Assembly: GCF_910592395.1 (NCBI RefSeq) | Contig: NC_088313.1 | Location: forward strand, 13,966,437 to 14,030,436 | Direction: 5' to 3' | Length of the DNA: 64,000 nt | Source: Lineus longissimus | Lineage: Eukaryota > Nemertea > Pilidiophora > Heteronemertea > Lineidae | Shown here: piece by piece, positions 47,927-60,387 of the stretch | Layout: each line of letters opens with the position of its first letter | Position numbering within the stretch: the first letter of the stretch is position 1 | The notes under the pieces: generated by a model | Seen by the model: only the letters and a program-made list of their open reading frames with translations | What the model was told of the DNA's origin: nothing | Databases searched by the model: none | Program-made: the position numbers and the translations under genes

Positions 47927-48559
47927 TAAGGAATTGAACCCGAGGCGGAGGACCTTGGTTGAGTTACCAAGACACTCGAGGGTGGAGCTAAAATACAGTC
48001 CAAACCCGAGCCGACAGGCGAGGGTTTGGACGAAATTTTAGCTCCACCCGAGAGTGTCTTGGTAACTCAACCAAGGTCCGAAGCCGAGGGTTCAATTTCT
48101 ATTCTAAAATACCTCAAACTTAAAAAGATAGGCCACGAAATAACTTGAATATGTGCGAATTTGGCAAATTCCATCCATCGCCTGCCCGGAGCGCCGGTAG
48201 CGCCGTTGTTTACATTATGTTACGGCAGCCCGTATAGGAAGTCCGGATCGGCTCGCTCAAGTGACGCTAAAATCCGCGCAAATGGGCTATTTGGAGCGTT
48301 TTTCTCAGCAAATATGTGTAGTGCTCATTAAAAAACTTAGGGTGGTTGATGCTTCCTTGGCTGATTTGTGTTTGAAGCAGTGTTTTGAGAGCCTCAAACT
48401 TCTGAAGTGACCTGTGTGCATGGTTCCACATTTTAGTGCAACCCGAGGGAACTTTGGTAGAGCATCTTGGTTGCGTGTCCAAAACACTCCACTCTCAGAA
48501 CGAGGCTTATGCATTTTCCATTTAAAAGTTGACTTTACGGTACCAAGGTATTTTAGAAT
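47927..48559. mobile_element. 633-bp insertion specific to copy B: hairpin plus TIR element
   Basis: Copies A and C read 'gaggtt' directly into 'gacag' (8862, 59932). Copy B has 633 extra bases. The left part (47934-48095) is one long hairpin with nested arms. The right part (48101-48559) has perfect 14-bp terminal repeats ATTCTAAAATACCT. No transposase is encoded; no clear target duplication. Confidence 0.8.
47934..48095. repeat. 162-bp near-perfect hairpin
   Basis: Arms start TTGAACCCGAGGC and end GCCGAGGGTTCAA, with inner stem GTCCAAACCC/GGGTTTGGAC. Such a structure would extrude or be transcribed as a stable stem. Confidence 0.88.
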
Positions 48560-50251
48560 GACAGTTTAACCGTAGAAGCTGACTTGAAGGTGGTGTACAG
48601 ATGTATAGGGGAAAATGTCTCACTAGGGGTTTGGTGCAGCGCCGGAGAATAGAATATTAAGCCCTGGTTTGCTCCTGATGCTAAAAGATAAGCAAAGACG
48701 ACGGCGTCAGAAATCGCAATAAACGCGAATATTGTTTTTCGGACTTATGTAACCGAAGTATTTCAGATTGGAAAGACCGAGTCTGATGAATTCTTTTGTT
48801 ATAAGAATATTTCTATAGAACTATTTAGATATAGTGAGTGTCAAAGACAACATTGATATGAAAAGCGATATGTTTCGTTTTGAGAAGCAATGATGACACT
48901 AATTTGAGAAATAAGTTTCGAAATGCGTTTTTCTACTCCACATCATCACATATTTTTGCGGTTAGCAGTTAAGTATGTTGTCGGTGCTAAATGGACCATC
49001 TAAGGGTATCATATGGTTCCATTCGTTGTCATATAATGGGATATTCCTATCTTTTTAATTTTTACAGACTACAACGAGTTTTATAGCAGATTTAATTTTG
49101 CTTTCGCGGTAACAAACGCAAACAGTGTGAAAAAATGCAAAATGTCTCGACTTTTGTGATCAAACGTTAGCATGTAAGCTTATAGAAATCATATTTTTGT
49201 TTTATCAGAATTTTTCTAATTTAATGTCACTGTTGTCTGATGGGATATTTGATAGTTTTGTGATTTTGAAGCCCAGTTTCTTAGTTTTTAAGATTAGAAA
49301 ACGGTTTATTTTTCCCATCGATGAGCTTTTTTGCGAAATGGTGTGAGATATACCGTTCCAATATTGTCGAATAGCCCATTTGGCTTAAACCTTACATACA
49401 CTTATGATGTGTATATTTTGAGTCATTTCACAAGATACAACAGTATATGTACTGTGAGCGCCGAATTTCCCAAATAGTTTTTCGCGCTCTTTTAGTCTAG
49501 CTCCAGCTTCCCTTACGAAGCTCGTTCCATCGAATTGTGATCTTTCGATCAATTTTGTCATGTAGTAGCCTTTCGAGATCTTTTCTTCGTTTGAAATCAA
49601 GTTTTGTAGAAGACATACGAGGTAACTATATGTATAGATTATATATCGCTATGTTTATTTTGCTGACAAGATGATAAGACACTTTTATGGCGTGTTTTCT
49701 GGGTCGAGCCAAGGTTTGATTGTCCCGGTGACATTCAATTCCTGTTATACCACTTGGAGTGTCTTCAGATCCTGCCAGATATTGCATTAGTTTGTGATAT
49801 TTGTAATTCACAGCTTGTTCTGAAAGAGCACTGTAGTTTTATTTAGATAATACGTGTGTGGTAAACATAAGTTTTGGGGGTAAAATGTTATTTTCGATGA
49901 AGAAACCCCTGTCTGTTTTAGTTTAGATATTTAACGATAGATGTCGCCACCTCCTTGAGGTCAGTGTATACAGGATTTCCAGTCTTTGGGCTGTGGTTGT
50001 GACATTGTCTTTGTTTGTAATTTCAGATTTACGACATATTTACGACATGCATGATGATTAGTAGACTGTATGTGAAGACTTAGATGGTTATTTGGATCAA
50101 TACAAGTTTAAACGTCCGTAAACTCTTGTCGATTTTGTTACAGAGGAGGAAAAGTTTCGCTTGGCTGCCACATGTACATATCACAAGTTTGCCATTGATT
50201 ACAACCTAATCGTGGATTTTTTGTAACAAATTGCAAACCGATGAGTGAGTG

Positions 50252-51035
50252 GTGTATTCCTGTTTCGCCTATTCCTGTTCCGCCTATTCCTGTTTCGCCT
50301 ATTCCTGTTTCGCCTAATTCCTGTTTCGCCTATTCAAATGTATTGCTAACCTCCCCACAGACGTAGGAATATGAACCGTCCCTTACTGACCGACCAAACC
50401 CGAGGAGAGCCACATATGTACGCATTGAAACAATACGTCAATGGAGAGAGGGACATAATGAGTTACGTTGATGCCATCAGTTACCTTGTCTGACATAATA
50501 TCATGATATGTATTTTCCACCGTGTTTGACTTTATATGTGCTGTACCTACATGTATATTATGACATGGGTTTTACAGCTGATTTTGATCAAATAATTATG
50601 AGAATGTACAATATTATGTATTTTTATCAAAAACTCATGAATTCAGTTTTCATAAAATAAACGACTGCTTTACTCTACTTAATCTATTAGTTTTTACTGT
50701 GTGTCAGTATGGTCCTATGGTCCTATGGTCAAATAAGTCCCGGACTGTCCCCGCTTTCAAGGTGACTCTTTCAAAACGGTCATGGCATAACAAAGTTGAT
50801 GGCATTTGATTAGTCAAATTGTCATCACATCGTTAACATCATCCAATTGTCCCCTCACATTTTCCCCATAAAATGGACATGCATCCCTAAGGTTCCCCGT
50901 GGGAGAGTCGATTTATTGTAGGGGTACTGGAAAGTAGGCGAAACAGGAATAGGCGAAACAGGAATAGGCGAAACAGGAATTTTGTAGGCGAAACAGGAAT
51001 AGGCGAAACAGGAATAGGCGAAACAGGCATAAACC
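50252..51035. mobile_element. Foldback-like element with inverted 15-bp iteron arrays
   Basis: Left end holds five units of ATTCCTGTTTCGCCT (50255-50335). Right end holds about six in the opposite orientation, AGGCGAAACAGGAAT (50934-51028). A 9-bp target duplication GAGTGAGTG flanks it (50243-50251 and 51036-51044). Copies A (28929) and C (63299) carry the empty site. Tandem-repeat-built inverted ends and a 9-bp duplication recall Drosophila FB elements. The 600-bp centre shows no clear gene. Confidence 0.85.
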
Positions 51036-52558
51036 GAGTGAGTGCATGCACCTTAATTGCGACAATTGATTATTTGTTTTGTTTTGGCAATTAGCAACTT
51101 ATCCATTACCAGCTATTGCGGGCCTAGCCAATCAAGCCAATTAGTGCACCTGCTTAATTAGTCCTGGCAAGCCTAATCGAAAATGCAAAGGAAATATCAA
51201 TAAAGTTGGTATACATTTGATACAAACTCCCGACTTCAGACGTGGTTGATATAACTCTTAGGATTATATTCCCAAGATTTCAGCTTTATTTGAGAACAAT
51301 TCATAGTGTCCATAGGGGGGCTGAAAATTGGAGGATTTTCAATTTTTTTCCCAACAAATATGCGAAAAATATTACTTTCCACCTAGAATTAATCAAAATT
51401 TCGCAAACTATCATAAAGTACTTCCTTGCGACAATCATTTGTGAAGCTTTCAAAACTTTTGGCTGATTTATTTGCCCCTTAATTAGCAAAACCAAACATT
51501 TTAGTGTTTGCAGGCAACAATGCACAGGAGGCTAATTGCCAGATTAATTCACACCTGTCCAATCTCAAACAATAGGAATGATGGAATCTCCCTCTATTCA
51601 AAACAGAGTGGGCTAGGCCTGCCATAGCTGGTAATGCAAAGTGTACAACACAAATTGTTAGATCGTTCACATCAATAGTAAGTAAACAATTTCTGTTGTA
51701 TGCATTTGTATCTGATAAATCATGACCGCATGTAGAGAGCATCTGCGACCCAGGACTATTGTCCCGGCGATTTTTTTTCAAATGGCAACAACGATCCTGG
51801 ATGAGCGCAAAAGCTGCGAATATGTGGAAAAAAAACAAGATTAGAAAATTTGACCGAACTTATATTAAATCACCCCCAACTGATTACTTATTTCTAATCA
51901 AGACTAGGTTTTTTCTTTTTAATAAATGAATTGTCTTTTTCGTCATTTAACCCCGTGAAAGGACAACTTGGGTTGTGATCGTTCAAACAGTATGTTGAGC
52001 AGTGCCATGTTTATGAGCCAAAGACATCCAATTTCTTACAAGATTTTAGTAAATCTGTAGTTTGTTTGTTTTTTAATTTCCTATAAAAGTGTACAATGTC
52101 GAATAAGTATCACTTACCACGGTAGGCATATACATGTATGTATATATCTCCACAAATCTCTCCCGCAAATCAAAGACATCTCTATTCACTGAATATCAAC
52201 CTGTCCGACCAAGTATTCTGGCCTTGATAAACGTGGAAGGTAAACTTAACAGCTTTTCATTAGCGTTGTCACAGCGACTTGGTTATTGACGAACTGACCC
52301 AGATACATGTATAATGTACAGGGTTGTGTTCTTCATACTCATGTCTCTAGGACCACGTACTTCGTTATATCCTGGCACCGAGGTTCAGGCCACGTTGATT
52401 TTCAGCTGTCAGGTTAGTGCAGCGTGTGTATTTTCTGTCCTCAATAATCTCCTATTACTGTAAAAACCATCCACATTTAATGGATCCAGAAATATTAAGG
52501 TAGCAGGAAGGGGTGGGCGTTGGTGGTTTGTGAGTGTGAGGGGGTATAGTGGTGTCTA

Positions 52559-52626
52559 TTGACTGTGCTTTAAGAGAGACTGGCTGCCAGTCTCTCTTAA
52601 AGCCAGTCTCTCTTAAAGCACAGTCA
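52559..52626. repeat. Hairpin with expanded right arm
   Basis: Same hairpin as 1173-1225, but the right arm carries the 16-bp segment CCAGTCTCTCTTAAAG twice in tandem. This is a length change between paralogues at a perfect palindrome. Confidence 0.88.
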
Positions 52627-55600
52627 ACAGATATGTGGATTCAGTATTAGGTCTTTCATTGTAGCAATGCGAAAATGTAAGCAATTTTGGTTAGGTCCGT
52701 CATTTGTTATCACCAAGTAGCTTCTAGAGTGACTCAACCACTTTCTTGATTATAGCGGCCGCCTCAGCGCCACCACGCGGGGCCTAATGGTATTAGGCTA
52801 AGTAGCTTCGCGCGATATGCACAATTCTGGGAAAACTCAAAGAGGAAGTATGCTCCTGGAGTAATTAGCACAATCTAATCTTAACTCCAGCTCGAGGTAA
52901 TCTTGCGCAGTGTTTCTTCGGCCCAGATACATTGTGGTGGAAAACGTCTAGTACAAAGAACGCCTGGCTTGCGCCAGACTAATAAGTGAAGAAGGTCTGG
53001 CTGCGCGAGACTACTGTGATAAAAATGACCATTGCAGAGACTCTGCATCTGTGACGTAGGCATATACTTTTTACAATTAAAAATGCTCTCAAAAGACGAT
53101 AAGGAATGATTATTTATTAACATTTCCCGAACTATATACCTTCTAATTATCACTTTACATAAATAGATTGGCGTTAGGTCGCGTGCTTTTCTTTCCTCGT
53201 GACAATGTACAGCAAATTAGTTACAACCCCATAATCGCGCGATAAGTCCATAATGAGATCACGGTGACCCGTTATAAATGTTTCGCCAGCTTCGCTTTTT
53301 TGCCGCTACGCGGCGCGTTTGGGCCTTGCGTCAAGTTTGGGCCTTGCATCAACTCCGTATCTATGTTTTCAACGATGAAACTGGCGACGCTAATTTCGTA
53401 TAGATAACCGATAGGCCTATGATACGGCGTATTTGTAAACCGCATTCGCTGAACGCTGTACGAGTGCATGCTCGTTGCAGACTTGTGGTGTGCATGGTGT
53501 AGTTAGCAGTCTGGGCCCTATACACTATACACATACAGTGTGTAAACACCACAGAGACACAGTAGGCCTACTTGGAGGAGCATCATCAAATGCAAACATC
53601 ATCAGTAAGGGCTGCAGAGTGCGACACAGTAGGCCTACTTAGAGGAGAATTATCAAATGCAAACATCATCAGTAGGGCTGCAGAGTGCTTCTGAGTAGGG
53701 ACAGGGTCAGGGTGGTTCTGTCCATCCACTCCAGAGGCAGAGGTAGGCCTAAAGGCGCAGTTTGTCAATTTGTGGCTGATGATGTGCTTCTGTTCTGTCA
53801 TTCATCATGCATCATAGCCGTAGGCCTAATTCAGTTAATGTCAATGAGTCATGGTATTGAATGTCAATTGCAATGTTAATAATTGGCCGCTCAATCACAC
53901 ATCTGACATGACACCACCACCAGCTACTCCACGGGAAGCAGACACCAACTCACAAGTCAATACAATCACATCCACCTTATTAACAACTTCTCATCAGGCA
54001 ACGATGCTCTATCACCTGTCAGCAGGGTAATTCATCACCATGTTGCATTGTATGTTCAGCTGGTTTTACAACTGAGCCCAATTTTGAGGCAATTGTCCTG
54101 TTGTGTTCTCTTTTTTCCTCTATGTGCCGCTAGTGTACACACACATGAAAAAGTAATGATTGTTGCCATGGTAGAGCTGAGGTCATTCCAGTTGGTGGGT
54201 AGTAATATGGAAATTAGCAATAATAGCTCACAGTGTTGAATGAAAAGGCCAGGGGCCATTGTGCTCACTGGTATTTAGGTAACGACTTAATTGACAATGG
54301 ACCTTGAAAAGTAGGTCAAATCAAAAGCCTGTATAATATGTAATGTATCCTTGCTGGAAATACCAACCATAACAACTTTATCGAATATGAATCAACAATG
54401 AGCAAGATGTCACACTTTCTAGGTTTTCACATTTTGCTCCTGGTGTCCAAGTCGAGAAACTGATCAGGGGGTCTTTGAAAAAGTTTCAAGCCCATAGCCC
54501 TAGCAGTTACGAAACGTGCCACAGTTACGCTCAAACGGCCAGTTTACGCCATTTGACCTCTATGACCTTGAAAAATGGGTTAAATCGGAAGCCTCTATGA
54601 TATGTGATGTATCCTGGCCGGGTGTAGCTACCATAAAAATTTCATCAAAAACGAATCAATAATAAGTGAGATATCACACTTTTTCTGTTTTCAGTTTTGG
54701 CCCCCTGTGGCCAAGTCAAGAATCAGATCAGAACAAAATTTGCTGTCAGAAGTCATCTGACCTAGGGGGTCATGCAAAAAACTTTCAAGCTCATAGCCCT
54801 ACCGGTTAAGAAACGTGCCACAGTTACACTCAAACGGCAAATGTAGGCCATTTGACCTCTGTGACCTTGAAAAGTAGGTCAAATCAAAAACGCGTATAAA
54901 ATATGTTATGTATCCTGGCCGGGAGTACCTACCATAAACATTTCGTCAAAAACAATTCACTAATAAGTGAGATATCACACTATTTATGTTTTCAGTTTTG
55001 GCCCCCTGGTGACCAAGTCAAAAATCAGACCGGTCCTAAATTCAGTGTCATAGGTCATCTGTCCTAGGGGGTCATGCATACGAAGTTTTGAGTCCATAGC
55101 CTTGTCAGTTAAGAAACGTGCCACTGTTTTTGAAATAGGAAACGACGGACGACGACGACGATGGCGACGGACGACGGACACTGCGGTCTTGTATAGACTC
55201 ACCGTACCGGTGAGCCAAATATATAATCTACTTTGATTAGTTTCCTTTTGTATTTCTCAACAACAAGGTTATAAGTAATATATGTGAAAACTTTGTAGTG
55301 TGTGCATGTAGTATTCGGTGGATAAGACCCCTTTGATGCAAGTGTGTCTGTTTATGATTGATCATGACCGTGATCTATCTGTCATCCTGTAATCACTTCA
55401 GGCCAGGTAACCATTGAAATAATGTTGGTTGGAACAGTAACAGAACATTCCATTCTACTGTATTGTTAGAACTGTCCAAAGTCTATCGAAACCTAAAATA
55501 TGAAATAAAATTAAGATTTCTGCTTGCTAACTTATCAAAGATATATATAGGGTCAGTAACAAATATTGAATAAATGAAACAGTGTTTCAGGTAGACACAT

Positions 55601-55948
55601 ATTCCTAATTGTGAGAAACAAAATAATATTTTGGTGCAAGGAATAAGCAAACCTGTTGGCTTTCCTCGGCCCAAAACCTTATCAATGCGTGAATAAGGGT
55701 CATTGCTTGGACAAGCTGGCATTTTGGAAAAACAGATGTGCATATAATGTCTTCTGGCGATAGAATTTCTTAATTAATGTTTAAATTGCCCTGTTCGGCT
55801 GTAAGGAGATAGCATTAGCGTCATTTTGAGACCCTAACCATTACAATACTCCGAAAACTCGGAAAAGGGAAATGTCCATAACTTCTATAAGATTTTTTTA
55901 AAGTTTACATAATTTACATTCAATTGTACGGTGGCTGGGAAAGGACAT

Positions 55949-56463
55949 CGAAAAAAAAAATTCTCGGCGGAACGAATTATTATCTCGGGGGGGGGGGGAC
56001 GACTTAGTAAGTCGGGGGGGACGACTTATGAAAGCGAGGGCGAGGCCTGGCTGTGACTGCCTCATCTCTCTCACCATGTAGACAAGATAATTATTGTCAA
56101 CTACGTTGTAAACATAATGCTCAAAATCTATTTATGAAAAAGGCAGTAGGGCAATATTATTATTGAGTTGTCAACATGGTGAGAGAGATAAGGAAGTCAC
56201 AGCCAGGCCAAATCAGTCCTGGCTGCTCCACCGTGTTGACAACATGATGAGAGTGATGAGACAGTCACAGCCAGGCCGCATCAGTCTTCGCCGCACTGCC
56301 TAGTTATTAATATGGCGACAGAGATGAGACAGTCACAGCCAGGCCAAATCAATCTTGGCTTCTCTGCCAATCGTAAGTCGTCTCCCCGACTTACTAAGTC
56401 GTCCCCCCCCCCCCCCCCCCCCCGAGATAATATGTCGTCCCGCCGAGAATTTTTTTCTTTTCG
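55949..56463. mobile_element. TIR element with C/G-run arms
   Basis: Left arm (55949-56022: CGAAAAAAA, TTCTCGGCGG, a G run, GACTTAGTAAGTCGG) returns as its reverse complement at 56388-56463. The middle has three units of 'gatgagacagtcacagccaggcc' type. The ends extend to ATCG/CGAT. No coding capacity; MITE or foldback type. Confidence 0.75.
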
Positions 56464-57138
56464 ATTGGGACTAGGTACACCGTATTGATGGGACTGTCAT
56501 ATTTGAAACTTTCTGAGCTTCTTCAACCTCCTATCCAACATCAGTACATTCTCACATTTGATAATGACACGTAGGTCAACGTACATCGGTTAGGACAAAG
56601 TCTCCAGGCCAGGGTATTGTTATAAAACCCCTGTACATTTTGTGTATATTCATTACACATAATTCTTAGGCTGAAAATTGCAATTCGAAGCTATCAATCA
56701 GCTTGAGAATTTGGATGTGTATTCCTCAGACATCCAACAATAAGCTATTAAACCTTTAAAAATGTGACGTACTTCAAAGTTTAGATTTGGACATTTACCA
56801 ACAGTCATGTCAAGGAGAATTGACGCCGTTTTGGCCTTGCGTGGCAGAAACTTAGACAATTCTAAATTGGACATTGAGACCATGAATATCAAAAATCCTT
56901 TCATATTTGCCTTGATCATATTCTAGTATGCTGTCCAGGTCTAGAAAGATGCAAATAGCACACCATTTGGTCAAACTTCGCCTGACAGGCGGCCTTAAAA
57001 CAGGACACACATTTTTTGGAACTACGGTTAGGTCCCATAGCGGTATAATACATGACCCTGCCCTCCATACCTTGTTGCAATTTCCACGAAGTCGGTGTAT
57101 GGTGAAACTCTATGCGAATGATACTACAGTTTGACGTG

Positions 57139-59187
57139 TTAAATCGGATAAGAATAATCAGGATTGAATGAATTGTCAAATTCAGTTACGTCTTTGCCCC
57201 CGAATAGAATTCTTTTGATCACAGGATTTTTCAGCCAGTTCAGCCGACTTTGCGAAAACTTATGATCGAGCTTAAAGTACTTTTTAATGAACGCGTAGTC
57301 AACGATGTAGGTTTTATTTTTCTTCAGATTGGGCTTGCCGTTAATCCTCGGAGCCAAACGCGGCGAGGTACTGTTCAACAACGGATTCGGCTTTCCATCG
57401 ACAGTCGGCAGAAGGGCCGATAGCAGGAATTGTAATTGACCGGGTTGATTCCGATCCGTCTTGTATTTAGTATTGCCCGGATGATTTGGTCTCAAATTGA
57501 TGCTATGAAGAACATTGAACTGAAACTTGTTGGTGCTATACAGCATGTTGGCCAGGCCAGCACAGATAACACCCGATGCCCACCAGGATTGCGCTTCAAA
57601 CTCAGTACTGTAGGGCAGTAGGAAAGATAATGTGTCACGGTGAAAAGCCACCATCATTGGATCGATATGGTAGTTTGTATTGACCATTGAATTCTTGTCA
57701 TAGAAATGTCCAGTATATGTGTAGAACGGATAGCTGACTGCCGGCTCGTGAGCGCCCAAGAACTGTTCAAAGCATGTCCACACAACGTCGCTATTGCAAC
57801 CGCCTTCATCTTTCCATCTTCGACCATTAGTATTGAACGACAGTTTAGCGTCGTCGTCGAGAAAGATGAAATATTTATAACCCTTCTCCGACATTCGGCT
57901 CCCGCGTTCAACGGCGTGTTCCAGCTGAAGATTCCTTCCACTGGTCCACGTGCTATTCGGCCGGTAAAGATCGCCAGACTCCGTTTCGTACGTCAGCCAT
58001 AGAACATCTCGATTCGAGTTTGATACAAGTTGATCGAGCATCGTGACGCTTGCACCTTGAATTAAATACACGTAGTCTTTCGCAACTTTGACTGGCGGAA
58101 AGGTATAGCCGACACATTCCAGATCGCGTATCCAAGCTATGGCTAAATCGATATCGGCCCTCCCGATAATATCGATTTGGTAGAGTTCTATGTAAAGGTC
58201 GATCATGTTCTGCGCCAACGAAACGGTTTTCGGGATCCAGTTCACCAGGAATTTGATCAGTCTGCTGGTTTTAAGGTAGACATCCATTTCATTGTGAAAA
58301 TCGACCATATACGAATGCGCGTTGCGGATTTGATTGACGTATGGCGGACCGAAAGCGATGTGACCGTCGGTGTCCCAGACTAACCGTTGAGTGAAATACG
58401 ACCGCCATATATCCGTGACACGCATGTCTACGCTTGCCGGCAGAAGCAGACCCCAAAAGGCGAACTGTGCATGCATCGTTGCCTGGGCGTTGTAGGGTGA
58501 CATGATGTAATGCGGTAGAGCGTAATACTTCTCCACCATCTCGAACTGAAAAGGAATTTTCTGCGTCAGTCTGTAGATCGCGTCAACGTCGGGGTCGGTT
58601 TGGGCTAAATAGTTAATCACCGCGACCTTTTCCGGTTTGACGGTACCGATCACTTTCATGTTCTTCGTGTCGGAATCTTTGATTTTATCCAGTGGCAACC
58701 CCCTCGGCCAAAAGGTTGTGTTGGGTTTGATATATGGAATGTAGGGATTGTACACGTGTCCAGGGACCTGTATTAGATCAAATCTGATCGACGAATCCAA
58801 AAGCGGCTCGGCTTTAGGAAACTTGGGGAAGTTGTCGTCGTCGGTATCGTATATCCACTTGGCCCCGTTAGCCACGGCGTACATGAAGCCAATGTTTTTG
58901 CGACTGAAATGATTCCATGGAATATGCTGGCAGATATGGTACGGACAGCGCTCCTGCCAGGCAACGTCTAGGAAGATCAGATTGGGAAATGACGGTACTT
59001 CTTTTGGGCCTTTCTTGTCACCGACCAGTACCATACACCACTTTGGCATCTTCAGTAGGTCCTTCACGGCGTCGGTCAAATTGAAGATCGTGGTGACCAC
59101 CACCCATTTTTCGCAGTTCATTTTAACCCGATGTGGAGTTACCTTGAACGAATGGTTATTCAAGTACAGTATAAGTGGCATGTACAA
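57139..59187 (-). CDS. STELLO/DUF288-like glycosyltransferase, copy C, main exon
   Basis: 682 residues, colinear with copy B and differing at only a few tens of positions (for example HDQL to LDQL, and WLTYETESG context RDVRW to RDVLW). All motifs are kept: CEKWVVVTTIF, VGDKKGP, PWNHFSRKNIGF, YDTDDDNFP and FLDDDAKLSF. An uninterrupted frame and mostly conservative changes suggest a working gene. It is 11,998 bp from copy B, which defines the tandem period. Codon use is GC-richer than the Polinton genes. Product and Golgi location are inferred from family; the acceptor sugar chain is unknown. Confidence 0.88.
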   Translation of the reverse strand: MYMPLILYLNNHSFKVTPHRVKMNCEKWVVVTTIFNLTDAVKDLLKMPKWCMVLVGDKKGPKEVPSFPNLIFLDVAWQERCPYHICQHIPWNHFSRKNIGFMYAVANGAKWIYDTDDDNFPKFPKAEPLLDSSIRFDLIQVPGHVYNPYIPYIKPNTTFWPRGLPLDKIKDSDTKNMKVIGTVKPEKVAVINYLAQTDPDVDAIYRLTQKIPFQFEMVEKYYALPHYIMSPYNAQATMHAQFAFWGLLLPASVDMRVTDIWRSYFTQRLVWDTDGHIAFGPPYVNQIRNAHSYMVDFHNEMDVYLKTSRLIKFLVNWIPKTVSLAQNMIDLYIELYQIDIIGRADIDLAIAWIRDLECVGYTFPPVKVAKDYVYLIQGASVTMLDQLVSNSNRDVLWLTYETESGDLYRPNSTWTSGRNLQLEHAVERGSRMSEKGYKYFIFLDDDAKLSFNTNGRRWKDEGGCNSDVVWTCFEQFLGAHEPAVSYPFYTYTGHFYDKNSMVNTNYHIDPMMVAFHRDTLSFLLPYSTEFEAQSWWASGVICAGLANMLYSTNKFQFNVLHSINLRPNHPGNTKYKTDRNQPGQLQFLLSALLPTVDGKPNPLLNSTSPRLAPRINGKPNLKKNKTYIVDYAFIKKYFKLDHKFSQSRLNWLKNPVIKRILFGGKDVTEFDNSFNPDYSYPI

Positions 59188-59359
59188 AATATGTGAAAAA
59201 ATTTTAGAACTAGTTTACTAGAACTGAGAAATTGGCTATCAGCGAATTTGAGTCCAACACCAGTGTAAGTAGTGATTGGAGGCTGTAATGGGGAAGAAAA
59301 AAAAGAGCAAACTTTGGATCAGTGACCGGCGCGTACAATACATCTGGCATTATGCGTAC

Positions 59360-59500
59360 CTGATTACATCTAGCAGTTGATTTCGTCTTTCCAGTATACC
59401 CGGATGAAGCAGGTTTCAAGCGCTGGTGTTCTTTGTCATTCCCGAAGTTCAGCATCTTGAGGTTGAACAGGAAAATGATCAACGTGACGACAACCATCAA
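59360..59500 (-). CDS. Signal-anchor exon of glycosyltransferase copy C
   Basis: Counterpart of 47362-47502: transmembrane helix MVVVTLIIFLFNLKMLNFGN and stem, ending at the same CAG|GTACGC donor. Small changes (KILN to KMLN, SRYTG to SGYTG) keep the frame. As in copy B the ATG of copy A is absent. Confidence 0.6.
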
Positions 59501-60298
59501 TCCAAGGATTCTTCTCCAAGACTTCAGGGAGTCACTAGAAAAGACATACTAAGATATAACTTATTGCAAGCACATCTTAGAACAGGTAAAGCTCTTGCAT
59601 GAGAAGATAATACATGTAGATCATCTGAAAAGTCATCATGGGGAAATCAGGGGTTAATGTTCGCTTCTCCAGCCCTGCACACAAACCCCTGATACATTCA
59701 CCCTCTTTGGTGAGTTTCTGGCGCAAAAGCAATTGCGCCCAAGTAGAGCGCCTAAGTAGTAACAATATCCAAACTCGCAGTTTAATTGGTTGTTTGATCA
59801 TGCCGGCAGACATTAGAGCACTGTCTTCTTCGAGGTGCGCTCTGATACCTCGATTTTAAGATCTCTGAGTGCCATTTTCAATCGCATAAGTCATTAGAAG
59901 TAGTGCGGTACTGGAACCGAGGTTGACAGTTTAACCGTAGAAGCTGACTTGAAGGTGGTGTACAGATGTATAGGGGAAAATGTCTCACTAGGGGTTTGGT
60001 GCAGCGCCGGAGAATAGAATATTAAGCCCTGGTTTGCTCCTGATGCTAAAAGATAAGCAAAGACGACGGCGTCAGAAATCCTAATAAACGTGAATATTGT
60101 TTTTCGGACTTATGTAACCGAAGTATTTCAGATTGGAAAGACCGAGTCTGATGAATTGTTTTGTTATAAGAATATTTCTATAGAACTATTTAGATATAGT
60201 GAGTGTCAAAGACAACATTGATATGAAAAGCGATATGTTTCGTTTTGAGAAGCAATGATGACACTAATTTGAGAAATAAGTTTCGAAATGCGTTTTTT
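59501..60298. repeat. Tandem-unit sequence upstream of copy C
   Basis: Matches 8467-9201 and 47503-48900. It includes the Polinton empty site: one AATGAT followed by GACACTAATTTGAG near 60252-60270. No gene seen. Confidence 0.85.
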
Positions 60299-60356
60299 GC
60301 TCAGCTGACTAAGTCAGCCGAGCTTGTCAAATAAGTTGTTCAGTGGCGTCCGTCTG

Positions 60357-60387
<31 letters not shown>

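Larger units (their letters stand above)
47503..51412. other. Intergenic DNA between glycosyltransferase copies B and C, left part
   Basis: Tandem-unit sequence shared with copies A and C, interrupted by two copy-specific insertions (47927-48559 and 50252-51035). 51100-51412 is a part of the unit that copy A lacks. No gene recognised. Confidence 0.75.
51413..57138. repeat. Segmental duplication block, copy C
   Basis: Matches 1-5075. It holds the counterparts of the copy A hairpin (52559-52626) and tandem array (54299-55215) and the complete TIR element (55949-56463) that copy A has lost in part. No gene recognised. Confidence 0.85.
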
